Origin: Mytilisepta virgata | Lineage: Eukaryota; Mollusca; Bivalvia; Mytilida; Mytilidae | Assembly: GCA_028015205.1 (NCBI GenBank) | Contig: CM051510.1 | Location: 34,038,580 to 34,102,579 of the forward strand | DNA: 64,000 bases | Reading direction: 5' to 3' | Program-made: the position numbers and the translations under genes | Notes under the pieces: generated by a model | The model's database searches: none | Seen by the model: the letters and a program-made list of their open reading frames with translations, nothing else | Told to the model about the DNA's origin: nothing | In this document: positions 46,459 to 58,681 of the stretch, in pieces | Layout: every line of letters starts with the position of its first letter | Position numbering within the stretch: position 1 is the first letter of the stretch

Positions 46459-47073
46459 ATAACCTCTCGCTAAGTTAAGTTCGAGCAGTTCTGCTGACTG
46501 CTTTAGAACTGCTCTAGAATAGAACCCTGACTGATTCTGTCTGCGCTACGCTGTCATGGTCAAGAAAAGCTTTAACCTGTCAGGATCTAGAACAACTCTA
46601 ACCTGTCATGGTCTAGAACAGTTACTATTACATTGTTATAGAATTGATCATGTTACCCACCCATTCATGGTATGAATCCTATCACTGACCTGATATTTTT
46701 TTTTAATTTAATTTTTATTTACTTATTTTTTTTTTGGGTGGGGGGGGAGGGGGGTAATTTTAATTTAATTTTTCAAATTTTTTTTAAATGAAGAACTTTT
46801 CTTCTTGAGTAAGTAATTATAAAAAAAGGATGGCTACCATCGTCGCAAAAGCATTCGTGGGCCAGAAATGCTCTAATTCTTGACCAGAGCTGTTCTAAAA
46901 AGCAGTCGTGGACCAGGACTGCTCTGATTCTTGACCACAGCTGTTATAAAAAGCAGTCATGGACCAGGACTGCTTTAATTCTTGACGAGAGCTGTTCTTC
47001 TTCCTGACTGTTCTAAGTTAAGTTAGAACTGTTCTCAGAACTACTCTGCAAGTTAACTTGGACGAGAGGTTAT
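46459..47073. mobile_element. 615-bp MITE
   Basis: ATAACCTCTCG then AAGTTAAGTTCGAGCAGTTC at the left is inverted at the right as AGTTAACTTGGACGAGAGGTTAT. The interior holds inverted sets of CTAGAACAG / GACCAGAGCTGTTCT words and an AT-rich centre with T and G runs (46700-46755). No coding is seen. Confidence 0.82.
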
Positions 47074-47199
47074 GACTGATCGCAAATTGTACTTCTCAGT
47101 TACTATCACGAGTACTCAATACCTTTAGGCATTTCTCATCCAATCAGAAAAAAAAAAATAATATTCATGTAATAGTGTAATTTACAGGTTTAAAGTAAA

Positions 47200-47405
47200 T
47201 ATCGAAACGGGGCAATATGGAATTCCATACGTACCGGCAATTTGGAGACAGGGCAATATGAAATGCCATTCGCGGACTGGCAATTTGAAAACAGGGCAAT
47301 ATGAAATTCCGTACGGACCGGAAATTTGGAAACAGGGCAATATGAAATTCCATATGGAAGTGCAATTTGGAAACTGGACAATATGGAATTCCATGCGGAC
47401 TGGTT
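47200..47405. repeat. ~42-bp minisatellite, about 5 copies
   Basis: Units contain GCAATTTGGAAACAGGGCAA, TATGAAATTCCATA and CGGACTGG or CGGACCGG. Unit length varies between 41 and 43, so frames are not kept. Confidence 0.88.
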
Positions 47406-47498
47406 TTATAAACTTTTTTGTCTTGCGGACTGGCCATACGGACCAGCTGTGAGGACTGTTTAGATTATTTAGTAAAAGTGTTACGAAATTGCTGATTC

Positions 47499-47561
47499 TG
47501 TATTGGCCCTGTCCTCGGGACCAATACAGCAGACCTTGAATCAATACAAGGGCCAATACAG
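47499..47561. repeat. Small palindrome
   Basis: CTGTATTGGCCCT at 47499 pairs with AGGGCCAATACAG ending at 47561. A third CCAATACAG lies in the middle. Confidence 0.8.
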
Positions 47562-47579
47562 TGTCAGTAAGTTAGCAAC

Positions 47580-49770
47580 ACCATATTATATATAACAGTA
47601 TTAAAGACTGGGAACATCGTATTTATTCTTATTTTTTATCTCAAAATGTGAAAATTAATCCGATAGGGAAGATGAAATGTTTCGTCGACTTCAGATGAAA
47701 TTTTCAAAACACTGTTGTATAGGATTCTTTTATTGTATACAGTTGTTATTCTAAACATAAAATTAAACAACACATCTAAGTTTCGACCATGATTGATTCC
47801 CAGTGTAGTGTCCCTGCTACACATGCATATAATGTGAGTCAAAAGGTAATAGAATGTTTTATCTTTAAAAGATATATATGTAAAAAAGAATGGCTGCCCG
47901 CAAAATACTGATTTTACTATTGTATTATTGTAAATTATCTTATAGGTTACAAACAACCATTGAACATTATGGACGCGGCCATTTTATGAAGAGGTGATGC
48001 AACTCAAAATTAATAAATGGCTGACCATGATTGGTCATTACAATCCTCTATTTACATTTTTTTCCTGAAGCTTATTCATATGTGCATCTACTGGAAACAA
48101 ACTAATATTTTTTATTTATTACTGGAAAAGTGTAGAATTTTTTTAGTAACATGTGATGAAGTGCATATTTTTGCATGTGATTTTCTGCGGGTTTGACAGG
48201 AGTCCTTAACAACTGTAATTTTCATAAACAAAAGCATCGGGAACCTATATTTAAATGAATGAAAAAACTAGAAGAAATAAATTTTCTTTATTTTAAAACA
48301 AGTTTTGAAGTGATATCTCAGTCTTGCAGGAAATGTTACTATTGTCGGCAATGGAAAAATCAATTGTTTATTGTACTCTTAAAATAAACCCTGCAAAATG
48401 TTTTGGGCAAGGCGAAATTGTCAACAAGTTTTTTCAGGGTTATTCCTCTTTGTACTGATTTATAATGCAATAATGTAACGAAAAGGACAAAAAATGTTTA
48501 CATTCTCATACATGTAAACGGAAAAACTATGAAGATGGAATCATTGTTACGTGGGTTTACCTTGTTGAACAAGTTAAGAAAAAGGAAGAAAAAGCAGAAA
48601 AAATATTTAATGGTTAGATTATATATATATCCTTTTTGGCTTGAACGTTTTCGTTTTAAGTAATCTGAAGTTGATTATACGTAGCTGTTGATTCGCATAT
48701 CTTCCGATTAAGATTTTACCTAAACACTAGACTTTCAAATATTTCTAATTTGATTTTTTTGTCTGTTAAGTTCAGTTTAGGATAATTCTCCAAATACATG
48801 TATTCAAATGCAAGGTGTTTTATAGATAAAATTTACAAGGTAGCAATCATCATTGAAATAAAACATGTTATTAATAAATGTATATACATGTATATGTTTT
48901 AATTGTCACATTATCACAATGCATATTTATTTTACTTTATTTTATTTTATTGTTTTAAGCTTTTGTTCTTTCCTCTTTTATCTGATATTTGCTTATTTCA
49001 AGTATTTCAACTTTTCAAAAAATAAATGACTTTCATAGCAACAAGACTCTCAAATGTATGATATTTGTAGAAATCAAGAAACACCTATTTGTCACTTTGA
49101 ATTTTTCAATAACATTTTGTTTTATTATTTCAAAGAAAAATTGGATATTCTGGAAAACTTGTATGGATCATAAGAAGTACTCTTTGCCGGTTTATCATAA
49201 TCTCCTGATATTTGACACATTCTTAAATCTTACATTGTACTGACTATAGCAGTATTTTGTCATTTTAACACCGACTGTTGGTGCTTACTGCACCTTTCAG
49301 TTATATCTTCAACCTCCCCCCCCCCCCCCCCCCACTTGTTAAAATATCCTTCCATGTGGCTCAAATATAACAATAAAAATATTATATAATGAAATGATGT
49401 ATACATCATTATGTACATATGTATTCATATGTTCAATTGGGAATTTATAATGTTGTTTATAATGACCAGTCAATAGTTTCAAATTTAGAGACAAACAAAA
49501 TAGTAAAATTATTGTCCTAATTTTTATATAGAAAAAAGATACAAGGTATAATAATTGTTATTAGTGTTTGCCATCCTGGAGCCCTTATTATGTATATTCT
49601 TCATCTTCTTCTTGTGTCAGACTTCCACATTTTTAGCATTGAGCACTGCTGGCCAGACTTAATAAATTTTAAAATTCGCATTAAAGTTGATATCAGAAAA
49701 TGTTTATTGTTACCGATATACAAAGAGTTATCTATCTTTAAATACAATATTACATCAAATTGAACAGATA
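47580..49770. other. Interior of the 4.66-kb inverted repeat, non-coding
   Basis: A minus-strand frame at 47636-47956 (106 codons, ending SSEVDETFHLPYRINFHILR) has no recognised family. A C run of about 23 bases is at 49314. No transposase or reverse transcriptase is seen. Confidence 0.5.
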
Positions 49771-50183
49771 AAATATTTTATCGCATATTTTATTGAAATA
49801 ACGCCTTTTTGTGTGTGTAATAAAAGCGTAATTTGCAGCATGTTATTTGCCCCGGGGCAATAACATTATACGAGGGCAATAACATAGTATGTGCCCTCTT
49901 GTTACCATCATCGACGTTCCGACCAACTGTAAATAATCGTCTCATCATGTAGGAAAAGACAGACTATGTTTATGGTTAAACGACAGGAAAATCTAATTCA
50001 GTAGTAAATTATTTCTTGTTAGTGGCAAAATATGTGATAAATAGATTAATACATTGCCTTTTTCATATTGCCCTTCTAATCAGTCCTCAACTGATGTAGT
50101 CCCTCTGCCAAAACCCTTGGGGCCGATATCAAGGTCTCGGGCTGATAACAAGGACAATATGAAAAAGGCCATGTATTAATCTA
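49771..50183 (-). repeat. Right arm of the 4.66-kb long-range inverted repeat
   Basis: Mirror of 45527-46060. Its outer part (50042-50183) is itself a palindrome: TAGATTAATACATTGCC pairs with GGCCATGTATTAATCTA, and TTTTTCATATTGCCCTT pairs with AGGACAATATGAAAAA. Confidence 0.8.
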
Positions 50184-52079
50184 TAAATAATATGGACACA
50201 CCACTGTTAAAATCAGACTTTAATACTGTCATTTTTTTGCACCTTCGACCGGTCTATATATAAATCCGAGGTACATAAAAAAGTAGAACAAACCAGGACA
50301 GTGTGATATATAGTAACATATATTTTTTTCATAAAAAAAATACTTCAGTTCATCAGTTTTAATATTCAAAACTTCAACAGAATTAGCACGCATATTATTG
50401 GCATGAATTTCTATTTTATTTTTAAATAATTCAACATTTATACGTCAGTGTTTTTTATTGTATAAATATATATTGTATTACAGTGTAATATATACACGTG
50501 TTTTAAATTTTCTAAAACGTCTTAACAATTCCCATTAGTATTGTTTGAAATTATTGCCTCTTTTACGGCAAAATGATCAATTGAAAAACATAAAATGGAA
50601 ATATTTTAGCCATGAAAAAACGTTAATATACTAATGCATTAGCAAAATTATAACGTTTCGCTTCAACTGAATGGCTGGTTTATATCCTTTTAACACGAGA
50701 AAGACAGCCAAAGTTAACTATAGAACGAAATATAAACGTTTATACGTGTGTTTTGGTTCCTTTATATGACTTCAGATGGCTAATATTGACTTTTCCGTCA
50801 ATTTTATTGTATTTCTTAATCAAACTTGCGTTCAGTAGGACGACTGTCTGAAAACCAACACTGTATTTTGCAGACTTCTGTTTCAAGATGCGTTATTTAC
50901 TTTTACTTGTATATTATTTAAAAGTTACACAACAATTATCAACAACAACATTTAATTTTCTAGATTTCAGTTTATTTATCTTGTATTTAAAGATCATACA
51001 TTTTAAAAACTTTTCAGTAGTGTACTATAGAGACACATGCACTTTTCGAATAACGTAAATGCAATTCAATAACTACATTTCTAGGGTGATTCCGTAAATG
51101 TAACCACAAATCCTGCATTTATCATAGTTTATCTTTGATCCGATGAAAATGTTCCAATTACAAAATTAATTTCCCACGGCATTGTACAATGGAAGAAATG
51201 GAATGCGGGGACATGTAGTGGGCGCCTTTTGCTAGCTTCATCACAATGAATACTGGTATGAAGTAAAATATGATAGATTACATGTATCACCAATTAATAG
51301 AAGACAAATCGTATTCACAGGAGGTTGTACATAAATAGTTGTGGTTATATCAAAACTTCTTGTAACGTTTTGCATGGTAAATGTTACTAAAGTAACTGGT
51401 TCCTAACAGGATACATTCTTGTTGACACGGAACAGCTTTAGAGGACCAACTAAGGGATTAATTTACGAATAAAAGAAATATTAGATGTGGTTGTCCCGTT
51501 TGCAAAGAAATGATTCAAAAAGAGGATCAGTAAGAAAACATTGGTGCCAAGTTTGATTCTTCTGGGAATATGGTATCAAACAAGAAAAGGGTGGTTTTTT
51601 TGCTATAGTGCCGTTTTTCCACCGCCTTTTGATTCGAACAAAATATATATAAATGTTGAGTAAAACTAATTTACTTTATAATACCATAAGAATCAAACTA
51701 ATTTACTTTATAATACCATAAGAATCGTACTACCAGTATGTTCCGGTAACGTGGTATGTTGAATTTGCAAGAACCTGACAATATGCCAGTGGTAGCTACA
51801 ATAGTACTTTGTACGAATTAATCAATCATTTACATGTGGAAGAAGTATAGAATAATCGGTTGCACTTTACTTCGGAAATGTCCAAAGAAAAAGGGGGGAG
51901 GGCAATGAAGAAAATAATTACAATTTTATTTGAGCAGGTATAAATGTTTTATACAAAAACATTGTTTCTTTCTTATTTTGAAAATCGTACTTTAATATAA
52001 AACTTATCAAAGAAATCTGGGAATTAGTCAAACACGTATAGATATCTACTGACTGAAGCCCCAAAATGAGTGGCCATTC
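50184..52079. other. Non-coding, mostly single-copy spacer
   Basis: A perfect 32-bp tandem duplication (unit begins AAACTAATTTACTTTATAAT) lies at 51663-51726. No gene is recognised. Confidence 0.5.
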
Positions 52080-52390
52080 ATGTCATTGGCGCGATAAAAT
52101 TACGCGTAAGTACAATTGACGCGAGAAAACTCGAAAGTCACGCGTATATTGTAAAAAAATACGCGTGAATTTTAAAGAAATACTAATAAATTATGAATAA
52201 TATCGCGTGAATGGAAAATAATTTCGCGTTAGACGTACTTAAGCGTTAACTCAACATTATATCGCGTGGGTTTTCGTAATTCACGCGTAATAAATGGTAT
52301 TTTCCCCAAAATAAATAATGAGCAATAATAAAATACATACACGATATAAATCAAAATATACGCGTAAATATGAATGACGCGTTATTTCAA
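52080..52390. repeat. Cluster of ACGCGT / TCGCGT words
   Basis: At least ten CGCG-centred words (TTACGCGTAAG, CACGCGTAT, TACGCGTGAA, TATCGCGTGAA, TTCGCGTTA, TATCGCGTGGG, CACGCGTAA, TACGCGTAAA, GACGCGTTA and others) occur within about 300 AT-rich bases, in both orientations. The spacing is irregular. It may be a decayed short palindromic repeat array. Confidence 0.65.
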
Positions 52391-52439
52391 ACATTCCGGG
52401 CTCATGGTTTCTTTTTCAAGAACCAACGCTTATCCATTG

Positions 52440-54187
52440 TATCTCTAATACATACTCTGACTCGCTCTGACTGACCCTGCGAAACCGATCTATTTTTAGT
52501 AACAGAGTTATCTGCCCCGCTACCAAAAACCTTGTGTACAGATAAACTCAAAAACCATAATGGATATAAAAAATCTAAAGTGGGGAAAATGTTGTCAGAC
52601 TCATGGCCATGATTTGTCATGCAAACAATTTTTTTTCGATCCACTTCCTGGTTACGCGTTTTTGAGTCGAAAAGTGTCGCGACGCGTCAAATTTTTTTCC
52701 TTCAAAACGGTTAGTCCTAGGAACTTGGGACCTTCACCTATCATCCTAGGTGACATATGTTGCATCCCAAAATGTCAATGTGAAAGGTCAAATCTCAAGG
52801 TCAGAGGTCATATTACACTTTGTGTGCAGTATATCTCATGAACCATAAAAGATAGAAGCAGACATTAAATGGGGAAAATACTCCTCTCATTTAGACCTTT
52901 ATTTGATATAAAGAGTCGAAAACTGTTCGACAAACCGTTTTCGAGTTATGGCCCTTGACGCGTTTCAGCTTATTTGTTTTTGGCTTATAACTTTTAAGCC
53001 GTCAGAGATAATATAGTAAACATATGGGTTTTTTGTGACCGTCATTGTGAGTACTTCAATTTAAGACCAAAGTCCAATGTTTACGGGCAGCCATTTTCAT
53101 ATTGTAAATACAATTCTTCTCAGAAAGTTCGGTAAAAATCCACGCGGGACCCCATAGGAAATGTTATCGTATCTCCTCAAAAAGTACAAATCGTACAGGT
53201 CTGATATTTGGCAGACAGCTAGGGGATATCCAGGGCTTTGTTAATGAGAAAAAATTATGACGCTAACTCCAACCAATTTCCTGAAAATAGCATTCGCGCA
53301 GTGCAGTAATAAAAAGCTATTTTCCGCCAGAAAACACAAGATTCGTCCAAATTTTACCAATTTATTGCATCCGAATGTGAAAATTTCGCGTCAAATTAAC
53401 AGTACTTTATTCACGGAGATGTCGTCTGGTGAAAATAGCACCGGAAATGTAAATAAATAAATCGTGACATCAAATTTCTACATGAATCTTCATTCTGACA
53501 TAAGTAAATGTGTACACGTACACTCCGTTTTCCATTTATGTCTATTTCCACATCAAACTGGCAGCAAATTGCATTATCCTGTGCCATGTTCACCCGACGA
53601 CGTCTCCTCTCGAAAAGAAAGACATATATAAATGGACGTCACGTGACTTCCACAACGTCATCAATAGAAGTAAACATTATAGTAGAAATGTACTTTTACT
53701 GTCACTTGTGTATCTAGAGAAATAAAAATACAATGCCCCCCCCCTACTTGTATTCAGCAATCCTTGGAAAACTTGCTACCTACAAAAAAAGAAACCTAAT
53801 TAATAAACAAACAAACAAACAAACAAACAAATAAACAAAAAAAAGGCCCATCCCGCCTTCAGAAAAAGACTGAGATATTGCTACTTCATTATTTTTTTTT
53901 CTTTCTGTTTTCTTTTTTTTTTTGACAATTACTATTTGGAATAATACATTAAAAATCTAAGAGATTTCAAGAGAAAATAGAAGTACCAATATCTCTTTAC
54001 TGAAGACGGGACGGGCCTTTTTTTTTCTTTTTTTTTTTGTGGGGGGGGGGGGGGGTCTATTTTATTTATTTCCCAAGAGTTATGCCCCTTGCCAAAAATA
54101 GAGGGGCAGGGCCTCTTTATTGCAAAACTTGAAACGTGAAAAGGAAAGACCTTATCATTTGTGCTAGGCACAAATGACCTTTTAATT
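52440..54187 (+). mobile_element. Helentron-like element, copy lacking a 5' head
   Basis: It contains the conserved body blocks CTGACTGACCCTGCGAAACC, AACGGTTAGTCCTAG and ATCATCCTAGGTGACATATG, and from 53214 the GACAGCTAGGGGATATCC segment. It ends in GGAAAGACCTT and the terminal hairpin at 54156-54176. No AAGGTCTTTCC head is present at its left. It encodes no Rep/Helicase, so it is non-autonomous if the class is right. Confidence 0.7.
54156..54176. repeat. 3' terminal hairpin, variant 1
   Basis: Perfect 9-bp stem CATTTGTGC / GCACAAATG with loop TAG, just after GGAAAGACCTT and before CCTTTTAATT. It is repeated at 56319-56339 and 58461-58481. Confidence 0.92.
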
Positions 54188-55266
54188 AAGGTCTTTCCTT
54201 TACATAGGAAAGACCTTACTGTATTTCTTATGATTATTATTATTATTCTTTCTCCTGCCAAAATTCAATTAAATTTGTCGGAAAAGTTTTTAGGCATATT
54301 GACATGAAATTTGGCACCAAGTATCAGTCAGACATAAGCTATCACGCGGTGAGGCCGCTAAAGGTTCCCATGTACCTTATAAGAGTTTCCTCCCCTATTA
54401 CTGTTATGACTGTTATCAGATCTCCTCAAAAACCGTAAGAGATATCGACATGAAACCTTTTGCAATTTCTTTGGTTCATCTGTGCACACATTAATCACAT
54501 CTTCCGAAAAGGATCTGACGACATCTTATAAGAGTTATTTCCCTTTATATAAATTTTACTTTTGATTTTTCAGACAAATTTAAGTTTGAGTTAAGATACA
54601 AGCACGAGCCTTCATATTTAGGGATCGTTTTTTGTACCAAGAAAAATTAGGTCAAGGTCAAAGGTCAAGGTCACGGTCTAATTTTTGAAATTTCCTTGTT
54701 ATCAGATCTCCTCTGAAACGGTAGAAGATAGCTGATAAAATGTAATGGGCAAAATGTCGGGGACATCGAGACAATGCGTAGTTTTCCTTAAGTCAAGTCC
54801 GTATGACGTCATCTTCTATGCGTTATTGGCCTTTTGAACGCTTAAAATTACGGTTTTTGGCTAATAACTTAATAATGGTACAAGATAGAGGCATGGGGTC
54901 TTTGTTTTTGACACCAGGGGACAAGTGACCTTCAAAATGGTGTCAAGGTCAAAGGTCAAAGTCATGTTTCTAAAAAATGATCTTTTTCATATTTGAAGTG
55001 TAATACATTAAATTTTTTCAAAATGCATTATTTTTTAGCAGAATCATTTAAAATATGTTATTTCCATTTTCGTAAGACAAAAAATGAAAAAAATGAAAAT
55101 ATTCAAAGATTGAAAAATTTGAAAAAAAACCATTTTTTCTTGGCGCAAAATTGTTTTGGCAGTATTTCATATTTCTGTTTGATGTAGCATTTGGTATTTT
55201 ATAGTACTTCTAGAATTACCTCAACTTTTAGCACAAAATGACCTTTTAATATGTAAATACAGCCAG

Positions 55267-55301
<35 letters not shown>

Positions 55302-56350
55302 ACCCCCCCCCCCCCCTCCTTACCCTTTCGATTTGACTGAATTTACATGGAAATGAATATAAAGTACATGTAGACAGCTAGGGATATCCAGGGCTTCGTT
55401 AATGAGAAAAAATTATGACGCTAACTCCAACCAATTTCCTGAAAATAGCGTTCGCGCAGTGCAGTAATAAAAAGCTATTTTCCGCCAGAAAACACAATAT
55501 TCGTCCAAATGTTACCAATTTATTGCATCCGAATGTCAAAATTTCGCGTCAAATTAACAGTAATTTATTTACGGAGATGTCGTCTGCTGAACATGCTGAA
55601 ATGGCACCGGAAATCGAAATAAATAAACCGTGACATCAAATTTCTACATGAATCTTCATTCTGACATAAGTAAATGTGTACACGTACACTCCGTTTTCTA
55701 TTTATGACTATTTCCACATCAAACAGCAAAATGCATTATCCTGTGCCATGTTCACCCGACGACGTCCCCCTCTCGAAAAGAAAGACATATATAAATGGAC
55801 GTCACGTGACTTCCACAACGTCATCAATAGAAGTAAACATTATAGTAGAAATGTACTTTTACTGTCACTTGTGTATCTAGAGAAATAAAAAATACAATGC
55901 CCCCCCCCTACTTGTATTCAGCAATCCTTGGAAAACTTGCTACCTACAAAAAAAGAAACCTAATTAATAAACAAACAAACAAACAAACAAACAAATAAAC
56001 AAAAAAAAGGCCCATCCCGCTTCAGAAAAAGACTGAGATATTGCTACTTCATTATTTTTTTTTCTTTCTGTTTTCTTTTTTTTTTGACAATTACTATTTG
56101 GAATAATACATTAAAAATCTAAGAGATTTCAAGAGAAAATAGAAGTACCAATATCTCTTTACTTGAAGACGGGACGGGCCTTTTTTTTTCTTTTTTTTTT
56201 TGTGGGGGGGGGGGGGGGTCTATTTTATTTATTTCCCAAGAGTTATGCCCCTTGCCAAAAATAGAGGGGCAGGGCCTCTTTATTGCAAAACTTGAAACGT
56301 GAAAAGGAAAGACCTTATCATTTGTGCTAGGCACAAATGACCTTTTAATT
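54188..56350 (+). mobile_element. Helentron-like element, full 2163-bp unit 1
   Basis: It starts AAGGTCTTTCCT-TTACAT-AGGAAAGACCTT (a 12-bp-stem hairpin), then an (ATT)n tract. The AGGTCAAGGTCAAAGGTCA-like cluster is near 54645-54680, a C run of about 33 plus 14 bases is at 55267-55316, and the GACAGCTAGGG segment is at 55373. It ends in GGAAAGACCTT and hairpin variant 1 at 56319-56339. The next unit follows without any spacer. Confidence 0.85.
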
Positions 56351-58492
56351 AAGGTCTTTCCTTTACATAGGAAAGACCTTACTGTATTTCTTATGATTAT
56401 TATTATTATTCTTTCTCCTGCCAAAATTCAATTAAATTTGTCGGAAAAGTTTTTAGGCATATTGACATGAAATTTGGCACCAAGTATCAGTCAGACATAA
56501 GCTATCACGCGGTGAGGCCGCTAAAGGTTCCCATGTACCTTATAAGAGTTTCCTCCCCTATTACTGTTATGACTGTTATCAGATCTCCTCAAAAACCGTA
56601 AGAGATATCGACATGAAACCTTTTGCAATTTCTTTGGTTCATCTGTGCACACATAATCACATCTTCCGAAAAGGATCTGACGACATCTTATAAGAGTTAT
56701 TTCCCTTTATATAAATTTTACTTTTGATTTTTCAGACAAAATTAAGTTTGAGTTAAGATACAAGCACGAGCCTTCATATTTAGGGATCGTTTTTTGTACC
56801 AAGAAAAAATTAGGTCAAGGTCAAAGGTCAAGGTCACGGTCTAATTTTTGAAATTTCCTTGTTATCAGATCTCCTCTGAAACGGTAGAAGATAGCTGATA
56901 AAATGTAATGGGCAAAATGTCGGGGACATCGAGACAATGCGTAGTTTTCCTTAAGTCAAGTCGTATGACGTCATCTTCTATGCGTTATTGGCCTTTGAAC
57001 GCTTAAAATTACGGTTTTTGGCTAATAACTTAATAATGGTACAAGATAGAGGCATGGGGTCTTTTGTTTTGACACCAGGGACAAGTGACCTTCAAAATGG
57101 TGTCAAGGTCAAAGGTCAAAGTCATGTTCTAAAAAATGATCTTTTTCATATTTGAAGTGTAATACATTAAATTTTTTCAAAAATGCATTATTTTTTTAGC
57201 AAGAATCATTTAAAATATGTTATTTTCCATTTTCGTAAGACAAAAAATGAAAAAAAATGAAAAATATTCAAAGATTGAAAAATTTGAAAAAAAACCATTT
57301 TTTCTTGGCGCAAAATTGTTTTGGCAGTATTTCATATTTCTGTTTGATGTAGCATTTGGTATTTTATAGTACTTCTAGAATTACCTCAACTTTTAGCACA
57401 AATGACCTTTTAATATGTAAATACAGCCAGCCCCCCCCCCCCCCCCCCCCACCCCCCCCCTCCTTACCCTTTCGATTTGACTGAATTTACATGGAAATGA
57501 ATATAAAGTACATGTAGACAGCTAGGGGATATCCAGGGCTTCGTTAATGAGAAAAAATTATGACGCTAACTCCAACCAATTTCCTGAAAATAGCGTTCGC
57601 GCAGTGCAGTAATAAAAAGCTATTTTCCGCCAGAAAACACAATATTCGTCCAAATGTTACCAATTTATTGCATCCGAATGTCAAATTTCGCGTCAAATTA
57701 ACAGTAATTTATTTACGGAGATGTCGTCTGCTGAACATGCTGAAATGGCACCGGAAATCGAAATAAATAAACCGTGACATCAAATTTCTACATGAATCTT
57801 CATTCTGACATAAGTAAATGTGTACACGTACACTCCGTTTTCTATTTATGACTATTTCCACATCAAACAGCAAAATGCATTATCCTGTGCCATGTTCACC
57901 CGACGACGTCCCCTCTCGAAAAGAAAGACATATATAAATGGACGTCACGTGACTTCCACAACGTCATCAATAGAAGTAAACATTATAGTAGAAATGTACT
58001 TTTACTGTCACTTGTGTATCTAGAGAAATAAAAATACAATGCCCCCCCCCTACTTGTATTCAGCAATCCTTGGAAAACTTGCTACCTACAAAAAAAGAAA
58101 CCTAATTAATAAACAAACAAACAAACAAACAAACAAATAAACAAAAAAAAGGCCCATCCCGCCTTCAGAAAAAGACTGAGATATTGCTACTTCATTATTT
58201 TTTTTTCTTTCTGTTTTCTTTTTTTTTTTGACAATTACTATTTGGAATAATACATTAAAAATCTAAGAGATTTCAAGAGAAAATAGAAGTACCAATATCT
58301 CTTTACTGAAGACGGGACGGGCCTTTTTTTTTTCTTTTTTTTTTTGTGGGGGGGGGGGGGGTCTATTTTATTTATTTCCCAAGAGTTATGCCCCTTGCCA
58401 AAATAGAGGGGCAGGGCCTCTTTATTGCAAAACTTGAAACGTGAAAAGGAAAGACCTTATCATTTGTGCTAGGCACAAATGACCTTTTAATT
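56351..58492 (+). mobile_element. Helentron-like element, full 2142-bp unit 2
   Basis: Near-identical head-to-tail copy of 54188-56350. Differences are mainly single-base indels in homopolymers (for example around 56995, 57060 and 57181) and a shorter C run at 57431-57463. It ends with hairpin variant 1 at 58461-58481. Confidence 0.88.
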
Positions 58493-58595
58493 AAGGTCTT
58501 TCCTTTACATAGGAAAGACCTTACTGTATTTCTTATGATTATTAAGGTCTTTCCCACTACAGTGGAAAGACCTTATTGTATTTCTTCTGATTATT
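58493..58595 (+). repeat. Two orphan 5' heads (51 and 52 bp)
   Basis: 58493-58543 is a head of the TTACAT-loop type and 58544-58595 a head of the CACTACAGT-loop type. Each runs from AAGGTCTTTCC to GATTATT and is cut exactly at the (ATT)n tract, where the next head begins. Confidence 0.9.
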
Positions 58596-58641
58596 AAGGT
58601 CTTTCCCACTACAGTGGAAAGACCTTATTGTATTTCTTCTG

Positions 58642-58681
<40 letters not shown>

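Noticed and set aside
47636..47956. 106-codon minus-strand frame
   Set aside because: No family is recognised and no splice or promoter context seen; kept only as a note in the spacer entry.
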